A stretch of DNA of 64,000 nucleotides from Trichostrongylus colubriformis (Eukaryota > Nematoda > Chromadorea > Rhabditida > Trichostrongylidae). Below the pieces are notes generated by a model. That model made no database searches. It was not told where the DNA came from and saw only the letters and a list, made by a program, of their open reading frames with translations. This document shows positions 21,279 through 32,483 of the stretch, piece after piece. Each line of letters begins with the position of its first letter. Position 1 is the first letter of the stretch. The position numbers and the translations under genes were made by a program. The stretch is taken from the NCBI GenBank assembly GCA_963978905.1, contig OZ022257.1, positions 20,665,664-20,729,663 on the forward strand, written 5' to 3'.

Positions 21279-21829
21279 TACAAGCTATGGCAAGCTTTGA
21301 TCTCGGACGGGACATTCAGCGCTACTGTGCAACTGTGAGCAGCATTGTGTGCCTTTCTATAGAGTTAGATTGTTCACATTGACAGGAACCCAGTGATACT
21401 ACCAGCAAAAAGATTGTTGTAAAGGAGCACAAGAAGTTCGGAGTCAGTCAACGTAAGGTCGTAAGGTCTACTGGTTTCATACAAAAAGAACAAGTACTCC
21501 TCCGAATGCCAGTACCCGTCGGCAACTACAGATACATAGTAATCAAACAAACCAGATTTTCGTAGTCGACTAAGGAAGGCCGGCGACGAAGGTAAGACGG
21601 AGTTCAGTGACCCTAAAAACGGCATTCTTTTAAGCCTTCCATATACTCCGCCAAGTCCCTGTGATGTGTGTAGTGTGTGGTGTGTTCGTCCGTCTGCTTG
21701 TTTGTCATGGAATTCATGTCTCACGTCACAACAAACGTGGGGTTTGATTATTAAAAAAAACTTATTGCCAAGTGGCAGTGTGAAAAAGAAACAATGTGAG
21801 CTGTGAATGGAAAGAAAATACCTGCACTC
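21279..21829. other. No recognised feature
   Basis: No boundary, motif or exon that I can support. A minus-strand open frame (21374-21724) has no protein family match that I recognise. Confidence 0.4.
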
Positions 21830-22200
21830 GGCCGTAGCCTACAGGAACAGTTGATAAGCACTGCGAAGAAGGTGACGAGATATACAGTACACTTTCTTGG
21901 ACTCATGAGCACTTCGTGATGCTCTGATGAAACTGAGGATTCCTGATGAGTAAAATGGAATGGAAGAGAACGGTATGAAACAGTAAAATGTTCGAGTAGT
22001 AGGACCCATGTGCTCCAACTCTTTCTCGTTAGACGTTTTTCGTGCTTTCTGCATCGTCACGGGGAGAGAGCGATCGAGGGCGATAGCATGATCAAGAGCG
22101 GGTGGACAAAAGCGGCGAGTTAGACAGTCAACGAAACTCTGCAGGAAGGGCAGGTAATTACATATCGGGATCGTAAGAAAGAACCACATGAGGAGAAGAG
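21830..22200. repeat. Dispersed repeat family, copy 2 (first copy 7165-7600)
   Basis: GGACAAAAGCGGCGAGTTAG followed by ACAGTCAACGAAACTCTGCAG and GGGCAGGTAATTACA aligns with the first copy. A C-rich tract (about 22395-22430) and a 25-bp tandem duplication (TTACAATGGGTTTYTACACCC, 22471-22518) follow downstream. Confidence 0.55.
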
Positions 22201-22827
22201 CAATCGGTGCTATGGCAATGAGGGGGGGATCTCATCAGAAGTTGGTTATCTGAGCGTCTTGCAGGGAAGCTTTAGGGGTCAATCCGCACATTCAGGCTAA
22301 TACTATCATTATTTTTGCCTAAGCCTTGGTGAACGAAAAAAGGGGTTTCCTCCTCCTAGACATCGGTAAAATATTGCCCATAGTGGGATGCCGCCTCACC
22401 CCCACTCCCCACCCCCCCCCCCCCCCCCCTCCTCTTTATTGCGATGGCACCGAGCAACAATCTCTTCCTTACAATGGGTTTCTACACCCTCACTTACAAT
22501 GGGTTTTTACACCCTCAGGGGCAAAACGATGCCGCTGTGGAGAGATGACGCGAAGTGAAGCTCCACGGAGATCAGTACAGGAGTATGTTAAAGACATTGG
22601 AAGTGGGTAATTTTGGCCTACGGTAGAACAGACGTGGTGCGGACGAGTTTAAGTGGCCGCCACTGCACAAACTCGCCAATTTAACGCTTGGCATGGTGCC
22701 AGGAGGAAATGCTTCTAAAAGCTGTTTTTTTCGTTTTCTTTTTCCTTTATTCTTTCTTATATTGTTTCTACTTATATGAATGCTAATGTGGTTAGGAATG
22801 GCCACTCCACTGCGCTGGAAATCAGGT

Positions 22828-24260
22828 GCTATAACTAACGTGCGGAATTTTCGGAAAAGAACCAGATACGTATCGACTGGGAGAAAAGCGAAATTTGTGG
22901 AATTGTGGAAAGAACAATGGATGCGTATCGATTGGGAGAGCGGTGGAATTTGCGGATTCGTGGAATTTGCGGATATGAAGAATTGTGGGAATCGTGGTAT
23001 TCTGGTTCACTGCCTCCTTCAAGACTTACTATTGAAAATGTGCAGTTCGAAGAGGCCTCCGTCTTTCTAGGCAACCCTCCAAATTTTACATTCCTTTAGG
23101 TATCTGGTCTTTTGCAAAGTTTCACTTTTCCTTTTATCTACCTAGGCTTACCTCAGTTACTTTCAGAACTTAATGTTTTACACTTCAGAAATATGTGAGC
23201 GAGAGAACATTGAACGCTATCCTAATGAGAATTGGTACAACTCGAACAATATTGACCAATCTGCTTTAATTTGCCAACTCGAATGCATGTTTTCACCTAC
23301 GCTTCAATCGTAAAGGACGGGTTCACTTTTAGTTCCTAGGCCTGTGCGGAAATAATGGCAGACACATGCCCCCTTACTAACAATGACCCCCATATTGACA
23401 TAGCACTGAAAATTACATTGTATTCGCTTGGAAATGTGGCCCTAGTAGAACAGCGTTCAATACTTATCTTTCACACCGATTCTACGATTGCCAAATTCCA
23501 CGATTCTGCATTTCCACAATTCCGCAAATTCCGCAATTCGCCCATTCGATACGTATCCTACCCCTTTCCACAGATTCTACAATTCCACAAACCCCATGAT
23601 TCTGCATTTCCTTAAAGGCAGTGGTAGGGGAAATTTGGTTGTATCATTCATTGCGTCGTTTCGATCAATACGGCTTCAATACGACATGATAAGTATCATT
23701 CTGCTATCATGCTCATCACTCTGCACCTCAGCAATTCTCGGCAAAGTCGACTTTAGGAGGCGCACCGAGCCAAGAAAGGCGGCTGGTACTGAAATGTCCC
23801 CTTCCACCACAACTTATGGGCGTTTTTTTCGCAAGAATTTCCGCCACAAATGGGCTTCATAGACCCCAAGTTTTCACGTGAGTGACATCTTTTAGGGATT
23901 CCTTATCATCCACATTACCCCTATCGCTGTCTTTACTTCCGCAAACTCCGAGATTCTTCCAATCGATACATATCTTACCCCTCTCTGCAGCTTCCACACT
24001 TCCGCAAATCCCACCAATCTGCATTTCCACAATTCCGCACTTTCCATTCCTTTCCTTTCCTAATCCTCTCGACTTTTCGTAGCATCGAAATCGATACGTA
24101 TCTAATGCTTTTGCGAAAATTCAACAATTCTGTATTTCCACAATTCCGCAAACTCTGCGAATCTCCCAATCGATACACATCTTTGTCGTTTTCCGCAAAC
24201 TCCGTAATTCTGCGATTCCGTAAATTCCAAAACTATGAAGGCTGCCTAATTCCCGTGTTA
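22828..24260. repeat. Degenerate satellite of ATTCCGCAAATTCC / GATACGTATC words
   Basis: Three blocks (22840-23000, 23470-23615, 23930-24240) are built from AT-rich words such as ATTCCGCAAATTCCGCAATT or the complement GGAATTTGCGGAATTGTGG. The decamer palindrome GATACGTATC or one-base variants (CGATACACATC, GATACATATC) recur between them. Block 1 is in one orientation and blocks 2-3 in the other. The same words form 47505-48120, and GATACGTATC is at 24749 beside a MITE. Open frames here are by-products of the repeat. Confidence 0.7.
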
Positions 24261-24763
24261 TTATCATCAAGCTGCCTGAATTCTCACCGATTGAAAACTC
24301 TAACAGTTTAGCGGTCGATAATTTTTTATTCTGTCGATGTTGCAGTAAGAAGGAAAATATGCTTAGCTAACTGGTCAATATAAAAAACGATCTACAGCGC
24401 TCACTTCTACTTATCAACAGCCTTCACTGCCCAGAAGTTTCAATATTTGGCGGCCGAGTTCCCACGTGCCATCAACAAGACCTTTTCGATATGACGTATT
24501 CAACCGCTGCGAATCTAATACTTAGCTTATAATTGTCATGTTGTAGTATCATTAGTAGTTTCGGAACAGACACATGACAATTGACACATGCTCTTTGTGA
24601 CCCTAGAAAAGTAAAGTGTTGTTCACAATTTGTGATTAGTACGACTCGCGCGATTTAATGGGAGGAAAGGCACATCGATCAGGCAATTCAGGCGACCGCT
24701 CGATTCGCGCGATTCACGCACTGCAGGCGACTCCGGCGGAAAGGATAAGATACGTATCAATTA

Positions 24764-24905
24764 CAGTCCATTTCGCAGCGCTTGATTAAACGTGGCCTGT
24801 GGACTTGGGTGAGAGTGTATCAAACTCTCTCACCCCGCCACACGCTCTCCCTCTCGCCACTCAATTCTGCAGTACACGCCCAATAAAGCGCTGCGAAATG
24901 GTCTG
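24764..24905. mobile_element. MITE, TA-CAGTCCATTTC family, copy 2
   Basis: CAGTCCATTTCGCAGCGCTT at the left pairs with AGCGCTGCGAAATGGTCTG at the right. TA flanks both sides. Same interior CTCACCCCGCCACACGCTCT as the other two copies. Confidence 0.75.
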
Positions 24906-25013
24906 TAGGTTAATGATACGCTGTGCCAAAAATACCATTCAGTTCGGTATGAACGCGGCCTAACGAACTCGGCAACACTCGTTATGTGACGCCTTTTTAC
25001 CACACATCCAACT

Positions 25014-25060
25014 ATTAGGTTGGTGCATGAGTCTGGCAACACATGCATTTTTTTATAGAC
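25014..25060 (+). repeat. Orphan mariner-type terminus
   Basis: TATTAGGTTGGTGCATGAGT resembles the TTAGGTTGGTGCA end of several mariner subfamilies and follows TA. No second end or transposase is seen. Confidence 0.4.
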
Positions 25061-25121
25061 TTTACTACCTTAAAGCGTTTAGACATATATGGGCAGTACA
25101 ATCATCGCTGTCTTTTACCAC

Positions 25122-25456
25122 TTATCCCCAATGACTGGGTAGCCGCTCAATGCCCTCTATTTCAGAAGTTCCAAGTACGATTTGAGAAACCCATGGAGGC
25201 ACAATGGAAGTGAGGCTAGGTATGCTCAGGACCCTGATTGAACTATATTCGGAGTGCCCTGGGATAAGAGCGTACGTTGCATGAACTAGCCCTTCAGAGC
25301 TCAGCTTTCTGTTATTTCCTGCGTATCCTTGTAGCATGCTGGCATACTTGGCTACGTTGAAAGACAAATCAGCCGCTTTTTGGGGAACGAATTTTTTCCC
25401 ATGTCCTGAACCTGCTCCGGAGAGGGTTCCAATGATAAGAGCAGTAACGTGCTTTT
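25122..25456 (-). CDS. Unidentified exon or gene fragment with open frame
   Basis: A minus-strand frame stays open for about 110 codons, from LIIGTLSGAGSGHGKKF through SFNVAKYASMLQGYAGN and LVHATYALIPGHSEYSSI to a stop after ERLPSHWG at 25122. Composition is protein-like. The first 15 codons lie in one arm of the inverted repeat 25390-25500, whose other arm encodes nearly the same peptide (FIVGTLSGASSAHGK) on the plus strand, so the upstream boundary is a rearrangement point. No acceptor or family recognised; it may be a gene fragment carried or truncated by the inversion. Confidence 0.4.
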
Positions 25457-25500
25457 ATCGTTGGAACCCTCTCCGGAGCAAGTTCAGCACATGGGAAACG
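25390..25500. repeat. Hairpin of about 110 bp with 45-bp arms
   Basis: TTCCCATGT.CTGAAC.TGCTCCGGAGAGGGTTCCAA pairs with TTGGAACCCTCTCCGGAGCA.GTTCAG.ACATGGGAA across a loop of about 14 bases (GAGCAGTAACGTGC). The size and imperfect pairing are precursor-miRNA-like, but one arm is coding in the open frame above, so an inverted duplication of an exon end is simpler. Confidence 0.7.
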
Positions 25501-25850
25501 GCAATGGAGATAATGGCAATGCGGCAATGCAGTTCATGTGAGAGAAGCAAGCTACGGCAGTGGCATAACCGATGCGGCAGTCTTTAGGGAGCTGCCCACG
25601 ACAGACCCACCTCTGAAGTGGTTCTGCTATTCTAGGCAGATGCCCGTAGATGTTTTTGAACGTAAGGGCTTCATCTTCTGAGGTCTAAGGGTGTTGAACC
25701 ACAGCCGCGGCATGCCTATAGAGGACCGTTTCAACTGTATCTCACCGCATTACTTTCATCTACTTCATTAATCTGCGCTTTCTGTACTTCGCGGGTGCAT
25801 GCCATGAGCAAAGTGACTTTCTGAGACGCTCTCTGTATAGAGCGGAAGTA

Positions 25851-26746
25851 TTAGGTTGATTCATAATAAATCGGACAAATGGTAGTGATGATTTCTAGAG
25901 ATCATAACTCAGCAACGAGTAAACGAAAATGGACGCGCGAGGTACCGTTGGAATGAGTATGAAAAGCTCTTCAAAGTACCGCAAAATAATCACTCCAAAG
26001 TAAATTCATTCCGCCACAATGCCGCACGATTTCAAGCGGTCCAGAGACCACATCCGCAACGTCATACTATTTATATCGCTATCTGGCCAGGAACCCGCAG
26101 ATATCGGCAGACGTCTGATAAAAGTTCACAAGGAGCATGCTCCCGGCAGAAGTACATTGTAGTTGTAGCATTCGAAGTTTGCGTCAGGCGACTATTCCAT
26201 CGAAGACGAAAACCGCGGTTGGTGGAGCGTACACGGCGTAGAGTACTGGGAGCTGCTCGATGAAGGTACCACAGTATCCGCCGACGTCTACGTTCGTCAA
26301 TTACGAGAATTGAAGGCCAATGTCCAAAGTTCGCTACGGCGGCGGTAACATGTCTACTTCCAGCGCGACAACGTGTCTACTTCCACAGACCGCACTTCGC
26401 AAGATCGACCAAGGCCGAGCTGCTGTCGTACAGTTGGACCGTACTTCTATACCCACCGTACTCCCCAGACCTGGCCCCTTCAGATTTCCACCTTTTCTCC
26501 CACAGCCAACGCCACCTGGACGGCCAAGACTTCAAAACTCGCGACGAGGTCAAGGCGGCACTCGAACTTTTCGAGCTCCAGCTTCCGGCTTTCTGGAGCA
26601 AGGGCATCCATGATCTGCCTATACCGTGGCAGAAGGTCATCGATAAAGATGGAGTATATTTCAAGTGAATCCCTGTTGTCGTAAAAAAGTTGTACGACAA
26701 TGATTGAAATTGGTCAATTTGTCCGATTTATTATGAATCAACCTAA
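25851..26746 (+). mobile_element. mariner element with degenerate transposase
   Basis: The ends TTAGGTTGATTCATAATAAA and its complement are perfect inverted repeats flanked by TA (25849-25850, 26747-26748). The transposase frame would begin at the ATG at 25929 and ends with TGA at 26666-26668. Recognisable pieces are WWSVHGVEYWELLDEGTTVS, an FQRDNVSTST block where mariners have HDNARPH, YPPYSPDLAPSDFHLF (third catalytic D region) and FWSKGIHDLPIPWQKVIDKD at the C-terminus. The N-terminal third is scrambled and several frameshifts occur. At 896 bp it is shorter than the usual 1.3-kb mariner. Confidence 0.9.
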
Positions 26747-26754
26747 TACAAGTA

Positions 26755-27010
26755 GAACGGGATCGGATAAGTTGGCGAGAGACACAAGCTACTAGAAAAA
26801 GTAAGACTGGTAGCAATCTGCTCAAAATGTATTCGAATGGTAGCTAATAATATTCGAACATGACACATTCAATGTTTACCGTTCGATTCATCGAATTCGC
26901 CTCTTTGCAATCTTGTTGGGAACATAATTCGTCCGAACAGCTTCACTAACGCTCTAATAGGGAATGGCGTATTTGAATGGTAGATTGGAAATGCATGCCA
27001 GAGAAAACCG
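26755..27010. repeat. Dispersed repeat family, copy 2 (first copy 7800-8060)
   Basis: GAGACACAAGCTACTAGAAA, ACATGACACATTCAATG and GGGAACATAATTCGTCCG match the first copy in order. It abuts the mariner end. Confidence 0.5.
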
Positions 27011-28430
27011 ATTAATGTCGTACTATACCCGGTACTGGACTTGAACAGAAACAACCAGAGAATTCTCTTGTTCTAACGCAGAAGCCGTAAATCAGAAGAG
27101 CAGCGTTGGATTTCTGCCCAAAAACCTTTCGAAAGTTGTGGGCGGGTGTGGACTGTCCAGAGTTTCCCGGCCAACGTCGTTTTCTTAACCACACTGTATC
27201 ACCGATCACGTGATCGTCGCTGTTTTCCCGTCCACGTTTCGAATCCCCGCCCAGAATGTGGAGATTTCAGTTGGTATCTCCGTCGTGACCACCGACGCTT
27301 CGCTCCACAACCCACGTGGACACGCCCCAATACCCGTTAGACGAAACTTCGAGAAGATGTATCTCCTCGAAGCCGGATTTCAATTTCTTCGCATCAAATT
27401 TTGCAGGTGGCCCGTAGTAATCAAATACATTGTGAGCATGTGGGAGAGGAACTCTAATTTTCGTTGACCATTCCTTTGAGTATCCTGAAGTTTGCTTGGT
27501 TTTATGAGAATGATGTCAATCTTTCTTTTTCCTTTTTCCTCTTGTTTTTTATTCACTCTGACACAGGTTGATCTTTTTCCTCTTGTTTTTTATTCACTCT
27601 GACACAGGTTGGATGGCTAGCGATTCTAGTTCATACTTTGCTACCTTTGCTTGGTTACCGTTTTTGCCATACACTTGACAAGTTTTCTTGCCGTTTTTCA
27701 ACCGATAAGATGATGATGTATGATTGCGAGACAAGTTAAATGCATTTATTGATGGGTGGCTACAGTGATTAAATAACATTCAAAAGAGTGTAGGCAGTGC
27801 TGAATACAGTCATTTAGGTATCTAATCGCATTGGCTGGCACGATCATCGGGAACTTGAATAGGTTGTAGCCTCTTTTCGCCTTTCGCTGTCCTGAACATA
27901 CTTCTGCTATTCACTACAGTTTTAATAAAGCAAGAGCGCTTTGGCTGTCATTGTAGTGAGGGGGAGGGGCACCCTACTGTCGACGCTATTCTTCCCCAAG
28001 CTTAGAAAGGAGAGGAGCTCCTTCCTTCCTTCAAGAAGGTCTTCCGATCATAGGCAAAAATAGTTTCTTGTTTGTACAGGTTGATCCTTCCGAGACGCTC
28101 AGGTGTGCAGCTTTTTGTAAATGCTCCCTAGCCACACTTCCTTTCGCATCTCTTTACGATGAACCTTACAACCAGCTTCTCTCGCCCACTTGGGCGTACT
28201 TGGCGCACAGAAAATTTTGTTGTGTCTAGCCGATATTCAGACAAGGGAGTTCGCCTCCTTGAGAATCCCTGGCATCACATCGTCAACTGAACAACGTTGA
28301 AGCAGCTGGCTCAAATATTAGTCGAAGATTGATACTTATTCTTACCTATGTACCCATGAATGATGCTGTGGAGGGGTGGTGGGGGACAAAGCTCAGTAAC
28401 TCGGTAATGTGGTTGACTCGCACTTTGTGG
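27011..28430. other. No recognised gene
   Basis: A 39-40-bp tandem duplication (CTCTTGTTTTTTATTCACTC unit) lies at about 27528-27610. I recognise nothing else: no exon chain, TIR or RNA gene. Confidence 0.45.
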
Positions 28431-28999
28431 GGGAGTGTAGTAGCCTTATGTCGAACTTTCGCGTGGCCTCGAGCGGCGCGGCGAATTTTTTCGCGGGTGA
28501 TCACGTACACTACGTACCTTTTATATTTTGCGCCCGAAGTGATTGTTTTATCATTAGGTTTGTTATATGCAATGTGTTATATGCAATGTGTTATATGTTA
28601 TGTTATATGCATTGCTTCTTTTACAGTCCATTTCGGAGCGCCTGGTAGGGCGAGGCCTACGGACTTGGATGACCGTGTATCGATCTCTCTCACCCCGCCA
28701 CACACTCTCACTCTCGCCACGTACTCTCACTCTCGCCACTCACCCAAGTTCCTAGGCCACGCCCTGTCAGGCGTTGGGAAATGGACTGTACTTTTAATGT
28801 TACTATTTTGCTTTTAGGGTACAAAGGTTAATATTTTCAGATAATGATGAGATAAACAGCTATTCTTGTAAAGAACCTCCACAGTACCAGCCGTTTACCC
28901 CTGAGCGGAATTCCAACCGACCGCGGAAAGTCGTGCCGATGGTGCCGCGTGAGTGTGACGCCGCAAAGCGAAAATTTGACATAAGGTTACACACCCACT
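28431..28999. mobile_element. MITE of the GTGTGTACCTTATGTC family, carrying a nested MITE
   Basis: The left end GTGTAGTAGCCTTATGTCGA and, inverted, GTGTGTAACCTTATGTCAAA mirror each other and match 3311-3676. The interior AATGATGAGATAAACAGCTATT is shared with that copy. A second MITE (28624-28788) is inserted inside. The ATATGCAATGTGTTATATGC tandem at 28563-28610 also lies within it. Confidence 0.65.
28624..28788. mobile_element. MITE, TA-CAGTCCATTTC family, copy 3 (nested)
   Basis: CAGTCCATTTCGGAGCGCCT and AGGCGTTGGGAAATGGACTG are inverted and TA-flanked. Inserted within the older MITE 28431-28999. Confidence 0.8.
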
Positions 29000-29239
29000 C
29001 TGGACACTGCTCGCTCTATTCTACTGGCTAATTCTACGTCATTGAGTAATTTGTACCAAGTGTACTCCCTCATTAGGGTTTCCAGCGGGCAATGGTACAC
29101 CATCAATTGATACTGTGGATCTAGTCTGATAGAAAAGAAAATTCTATTTTATAGCCGTGAAGAGGTGCTTTTCGTACTGTGGCAAAAAAAGATCGTGAAC
29201 TCTCACATAGCAATACTAAAGGGTGAGCCCAATAAACAA

Positions 29240-29693
29240 AGAAACTATTAAGCACATGTAAAAGGATCAGCTGTTTTGCGTCAATTAGTCCTTCTCGGGA
29301 TGATCCAATCATTTCGCTTTTACTCAGAACTGTTAAGGAATTGGACTGCGAACCATCCTGTACAGTGATTGCGTGACCAGTAAGTGTATGCGTCAATGTT
29401 TTCATCCTCTCAGACGAACCTAGTACCAATACATGATCACACAGGAATGGACTGCCATGGGGCCACCTATTTCGTCTTCTATCACTTCTATATTAGCTCC
29501 CATATATAAATAGAATATCAATGCTGTTCAGAACCTGTTCAGAACTGCTGTACAGCGAGTCGACGGTCATCACCGAAGATCCAGTGGCACCTTGCCGTTT
29601 ACGTTTTGAGAATTGCGGAGTTTGGCCTCCCCTAAAAAAATGAGTAGACGCCTCCTTCCGCTTATTTCTCCAGTGAGATTTGTCACTATACAC
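29240..29693 (-). CDS. Possible downstream exon(s) of an unidentified gene
   Basis: On the minus strand the acceptor TTTCTTCTTATAG (about 29694-29706) is followed by an open stretch VYSDKSHWRNKRKEASTHFF...SSVMTVDSLYSSSEQ, basic then serine-rich, which reads like a cytoplasmic tail. A further open stretch LVLGSSERMKTLTHTLTGHA...IDAKQLILLHVL lies at 29240-29430. I cannot confirm donors or a frame-consistent join. They may belong with the exon at 30119-30298 upstream on the same strand. No family recognised; could be chance open frames. Confidence 0.3.
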
Positions 29694-30118
29694 CTATAAG
29701 AAGAAACAGTTGCAGGATCCTTATTTGCAGTTTAATAGGTTCGCAGGTTAGGCCCGTAGCCCTTTTACTGCCCAGCACTTAGCAGATACAGTTTATAATT
29801 GAGGGTAGGAGTATCGCTGAACATGCCTATAGTAGCCTAAACTTCTCGGAAAAGCGTGGTGTGTACTGTCAGGACAGGACTTAGAATCGCTGCATGAGGC
29901 GTGCGGTGCAATCCATGCAAGCCGGGGTGCCGTAAGTAGTGGGGTGCTGAAACGATTGCTGTGTTGCACACTTTACTATTGGTAAAAGTTTTCTAGGACC
30001 CACTTACGTAGAGCGTTCTTAGTTCACATCCATCGCATCGTACGCCCTGCTGCGCTGTGCGAGTTGCGGTGTTAAGGTCACACGCCCAAAAAGCGGTGGT
30101 TTTTGTGCTAAGACTCAC

Positions 30119-30298
30119 TCTGGCGCGTCCCGTGCGGTGAACTCAGGTTCCAAATCTGGAGTAGGATTCGTTGTTGAAGGCTCTGTAGGAATGGCTCCAG
30201 AAGCAATGTCGAGCTCTCTTTGCTTGATTTCGTCGATCATATTTCGGAGCATTTGTTCAATGAACTGCACACGGTCTGGATCAACATCATCGTAACCC
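30119..30298 (-). CDS. Internal exon of an unidentified minus-strand gene
   Basis: The 180-bp exon lies between an acceptor ATCATTTCAG (30299-30308) and a donor GTGAGT (30113-30118). It starts with one base and ends with two bases of split codons, and is otherwise open. It encodes YDDVDPDRVQFIEQMLRNMI, DEIKQRELDIASGAIP, then a Pro/Thr-rich acidic stretch (TEPSTTNPTPDLEPEF). A charged helix followed by a disordered linker is expected. Splice sites at both ends and uninterrupted coding bias make this a credible exon, but no homologue is recognised. Confidence 0.55.
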
Positions 30299-30436
30299 CT
30301 GAAATGATAATATACATACGTTGATTACACCTCTCAACTTTCGAAGCGTAACACTACAAACATGAAAGGATGCGAATTGCTGGACAGCACTTTTAGAACA
30401 CATCATGAGGCTCGGCTGAGAGTGGGATCTGGACCT

Positions 30437-30775
30437 ACAAAGGAAAGCTCCCAGGTCACCGTGGCCATTCGAGATGAAATGCAAATGGCTCTATGCAGTT
30501 TCGAGCGATGACAAATCTACCCTTTGAATCTGCTAAACGACTGTGAGAGTGAAGTCACAGTGGTCCGCAATATACGGCCCAACCTGCATTACAGGCCTCA
30601 TGTAAGTTGCTAAGAGCGCAGGCAGAGCTCCAATGGGGTAACGGCTACGGGTTGGGCGTGGAATGAGACCATGTATTGAGCTCTTGATGCATGCGTTAGT
30701 TTAGCTTTTTCTTGGAGTACCTTCCAAACGCTTGCACGTAGCTTCTGCGTCTCTGTACAAGTGGTCATGACACTG
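30437..30775 (+). pseudogene. Degraded paralogue of the 35734-36093 open frame
   Basis: Plus-strand pieces RKAPRSPWPFEMKCKW, SAIYGPTCITGLM and GVPSKRLHVASASLYKW align in order with the minus-strand ORF at 35734-36093 (RKGFQSPWSFEIRCMW, TAIYGATCFTGLM, EAPSKPLHAAFTSLREG). Stops and frameshifts occur here. The family is unknown; probably an old mobile or host gene family. Confidence 0.5.
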
Positions 30776-30799
30776 GCAAGTGCGCTACAGGCACTGAAA

Positions 30800-31980
30800 A
30801 CAGGCACTGAGAAATGCCATCTCGACTCCTGACTGCCCTACCTTTTGTGGCCAAGATGCTGGTCATTTCTACCACCAGGTTTGTTTATAGGACGTGCAAA
30901 TGTGGAATTGTGAGGCTTTCTATGAGCACTTATAATAAGCCGATCTGAAATGGTTGGAACCAAAAAATTCCGGCTCTCGGCCCGCAGCCACCGTCTCGTC
31001 GACTTAATGGTGCGAAAAAGTGAACCATCACACTACATCCACGGTTGGAAAGTTACATGCGCGTTACGTCACTGACAAAATGTGGCACTCGTTTAGCGCA
31101 AAATTCCCTTTGCATTCGTCCCTTGCCGCTTCTCGGCTTTTTCTGCTTACTGAAAATTTAGTACAGCGCTTATCGCGGCCCTCTGCAAGAACGACCCCGC
31201 TTCTGTCCCGGTCAAATACGACCCCCCCCCCTCTGTCGAGGAATCCTTGACTCCAGGTGTACCCTGGTTATCAATTCCATAAAATTTGCGCTTAAAGACA
31301 GTGTTTGGGGTAATGTAGGTGATAAGGAATCCGAAATGGAGTCATTCAGTGAAAAACTGTGAGTCTGAAAGGCCTCTGCATGGCGAAATCGCGCGCCGAA
31401 GGCGCCCCCTTGAGCTGTGGTGGAGACGGCCTCGTCAGGGCAAGCCGCCTTTATTTAGGGCAGCCCGCCTCCTGGCGACGAGCTTCTTCCTGATTGGCTG
31501 GGTGGGAGTGGGTGGGAGGGGCGAAGGCGATGCGACACGGCTGGAGCAATCCGGGGGCACGTTCGTGAACAGAGCGTCGCATACCCAATCTCAATCAGCT
31601 GATTGTCTGTTTCAGTGTTTTGATTTTTGCTGCTCCTCCGTAGAATCTGCGAGTTTTTCATTTCTGTTCCTCTTTTCTCTTTCATTATTTCACTCGATGT
31701 CTTAGCTGGTTTGTAGTTAATGATGGGACGCCTTTGAAGTTTTTGGATTGTTTCCCCGCTGTTTTTGCGCATTGATTGCTTGGCTACATGCCAATGGCAG
31801 AGTCGCCCTGGCTACCCATCTCTTTTGGAATGGTCGTCCACGTCGAGAATCAACGGTGGGAAGGGGGTCCTATTTCTCGGGTTTTTAGCCATTTCTCCGT
31901 TTTTCTCCACAGTCCTGTTACCAAGCATCTCGACTTCCATATTCACTACTTCTTTTACTTCTCGTCCGAATTTCCCCTAA
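30800..31980. other. No recognised gene; contains a dispersed repeat end
   Basis: The part 31140-31265 (CTCTGTCGAGGAATCC, TCCAGGTGTACCCTGG) is shared with 41620-41760. 31370-31600 is GC-rich with ATTGGCTGGGTGGG. No exon is supported. Confidence 0.45.
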
Positions 31981-32365
31981 TGTGTCGAGAGCAGGCGTCC
32001 GTGATCTCGAGCCCGCCACTCCGCGGGTGGTCAAGAGAGCCCGGAGGGGGCTACAAAAGGAGGCCGCGGCCACCCAGTAGTCAGTGTTGTGATTCCCCCT
32101 CAACCCCCGTGGAGTGGGCACTGGCCCACGGAAGCCGTCTACCGACGTCTACCGCCGTCTGCCGTCGTCTGCCGTTGGACCCGACGCCACCAGCCGCCAC
32201 GCCACCACCTTCCTGCGCCACCTACTTACCTACCCCCCCCCCCCCGTATTCATTGATTCTTGTTGATTCTAATCCTATTCATTATTCGCTGTTGCTAATA
32301 AACTTATTGATCGCTACTGTCGGCACTCAGGACGCTGTGGAGGAAACACCGGGTACATACACTAC
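31981..32365 (+). repeat. Probable 5' LTR of the gag-protease retrotransposon
   Basis: This region precedes gag and has LTR-like architecture: a TATA-like CTACAAAAGG (32050), an initiator-like CAGTAGTCAGTGTT, a C run, AATAAA (32298) and an end near CATACACTACA. No matching 3' copy is found downstream, so the assignment rests on position and signals only. Open frames in it are an artefact. Confidence 0.45.
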
Positions 32366-32483
32366 ATCGGGGCCAAGCCACTCCCCATAAGCGTCTAGAG
32401 TAGCTTCAGAGTGGTCAATAAGGTCTTTGTGAGAACTCGCCGAATAGTGAGAAAGGCGATAAAAAGCGGTCGAATCGACTAAA

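Noticed and set aside
22828..24260. CRISPR-like array because of repeated words
   Set aside because: Spacing is irregular, repeats are degenerate and occur in both orientations, and the genome is eukaryotic.
31776..32390. 204-codon plus-strand ORF
   Set aside because: Proline-rich product of a GC- and C-rich LTR-like region with TATA and AATAAA signals; another frame gives equally long text.
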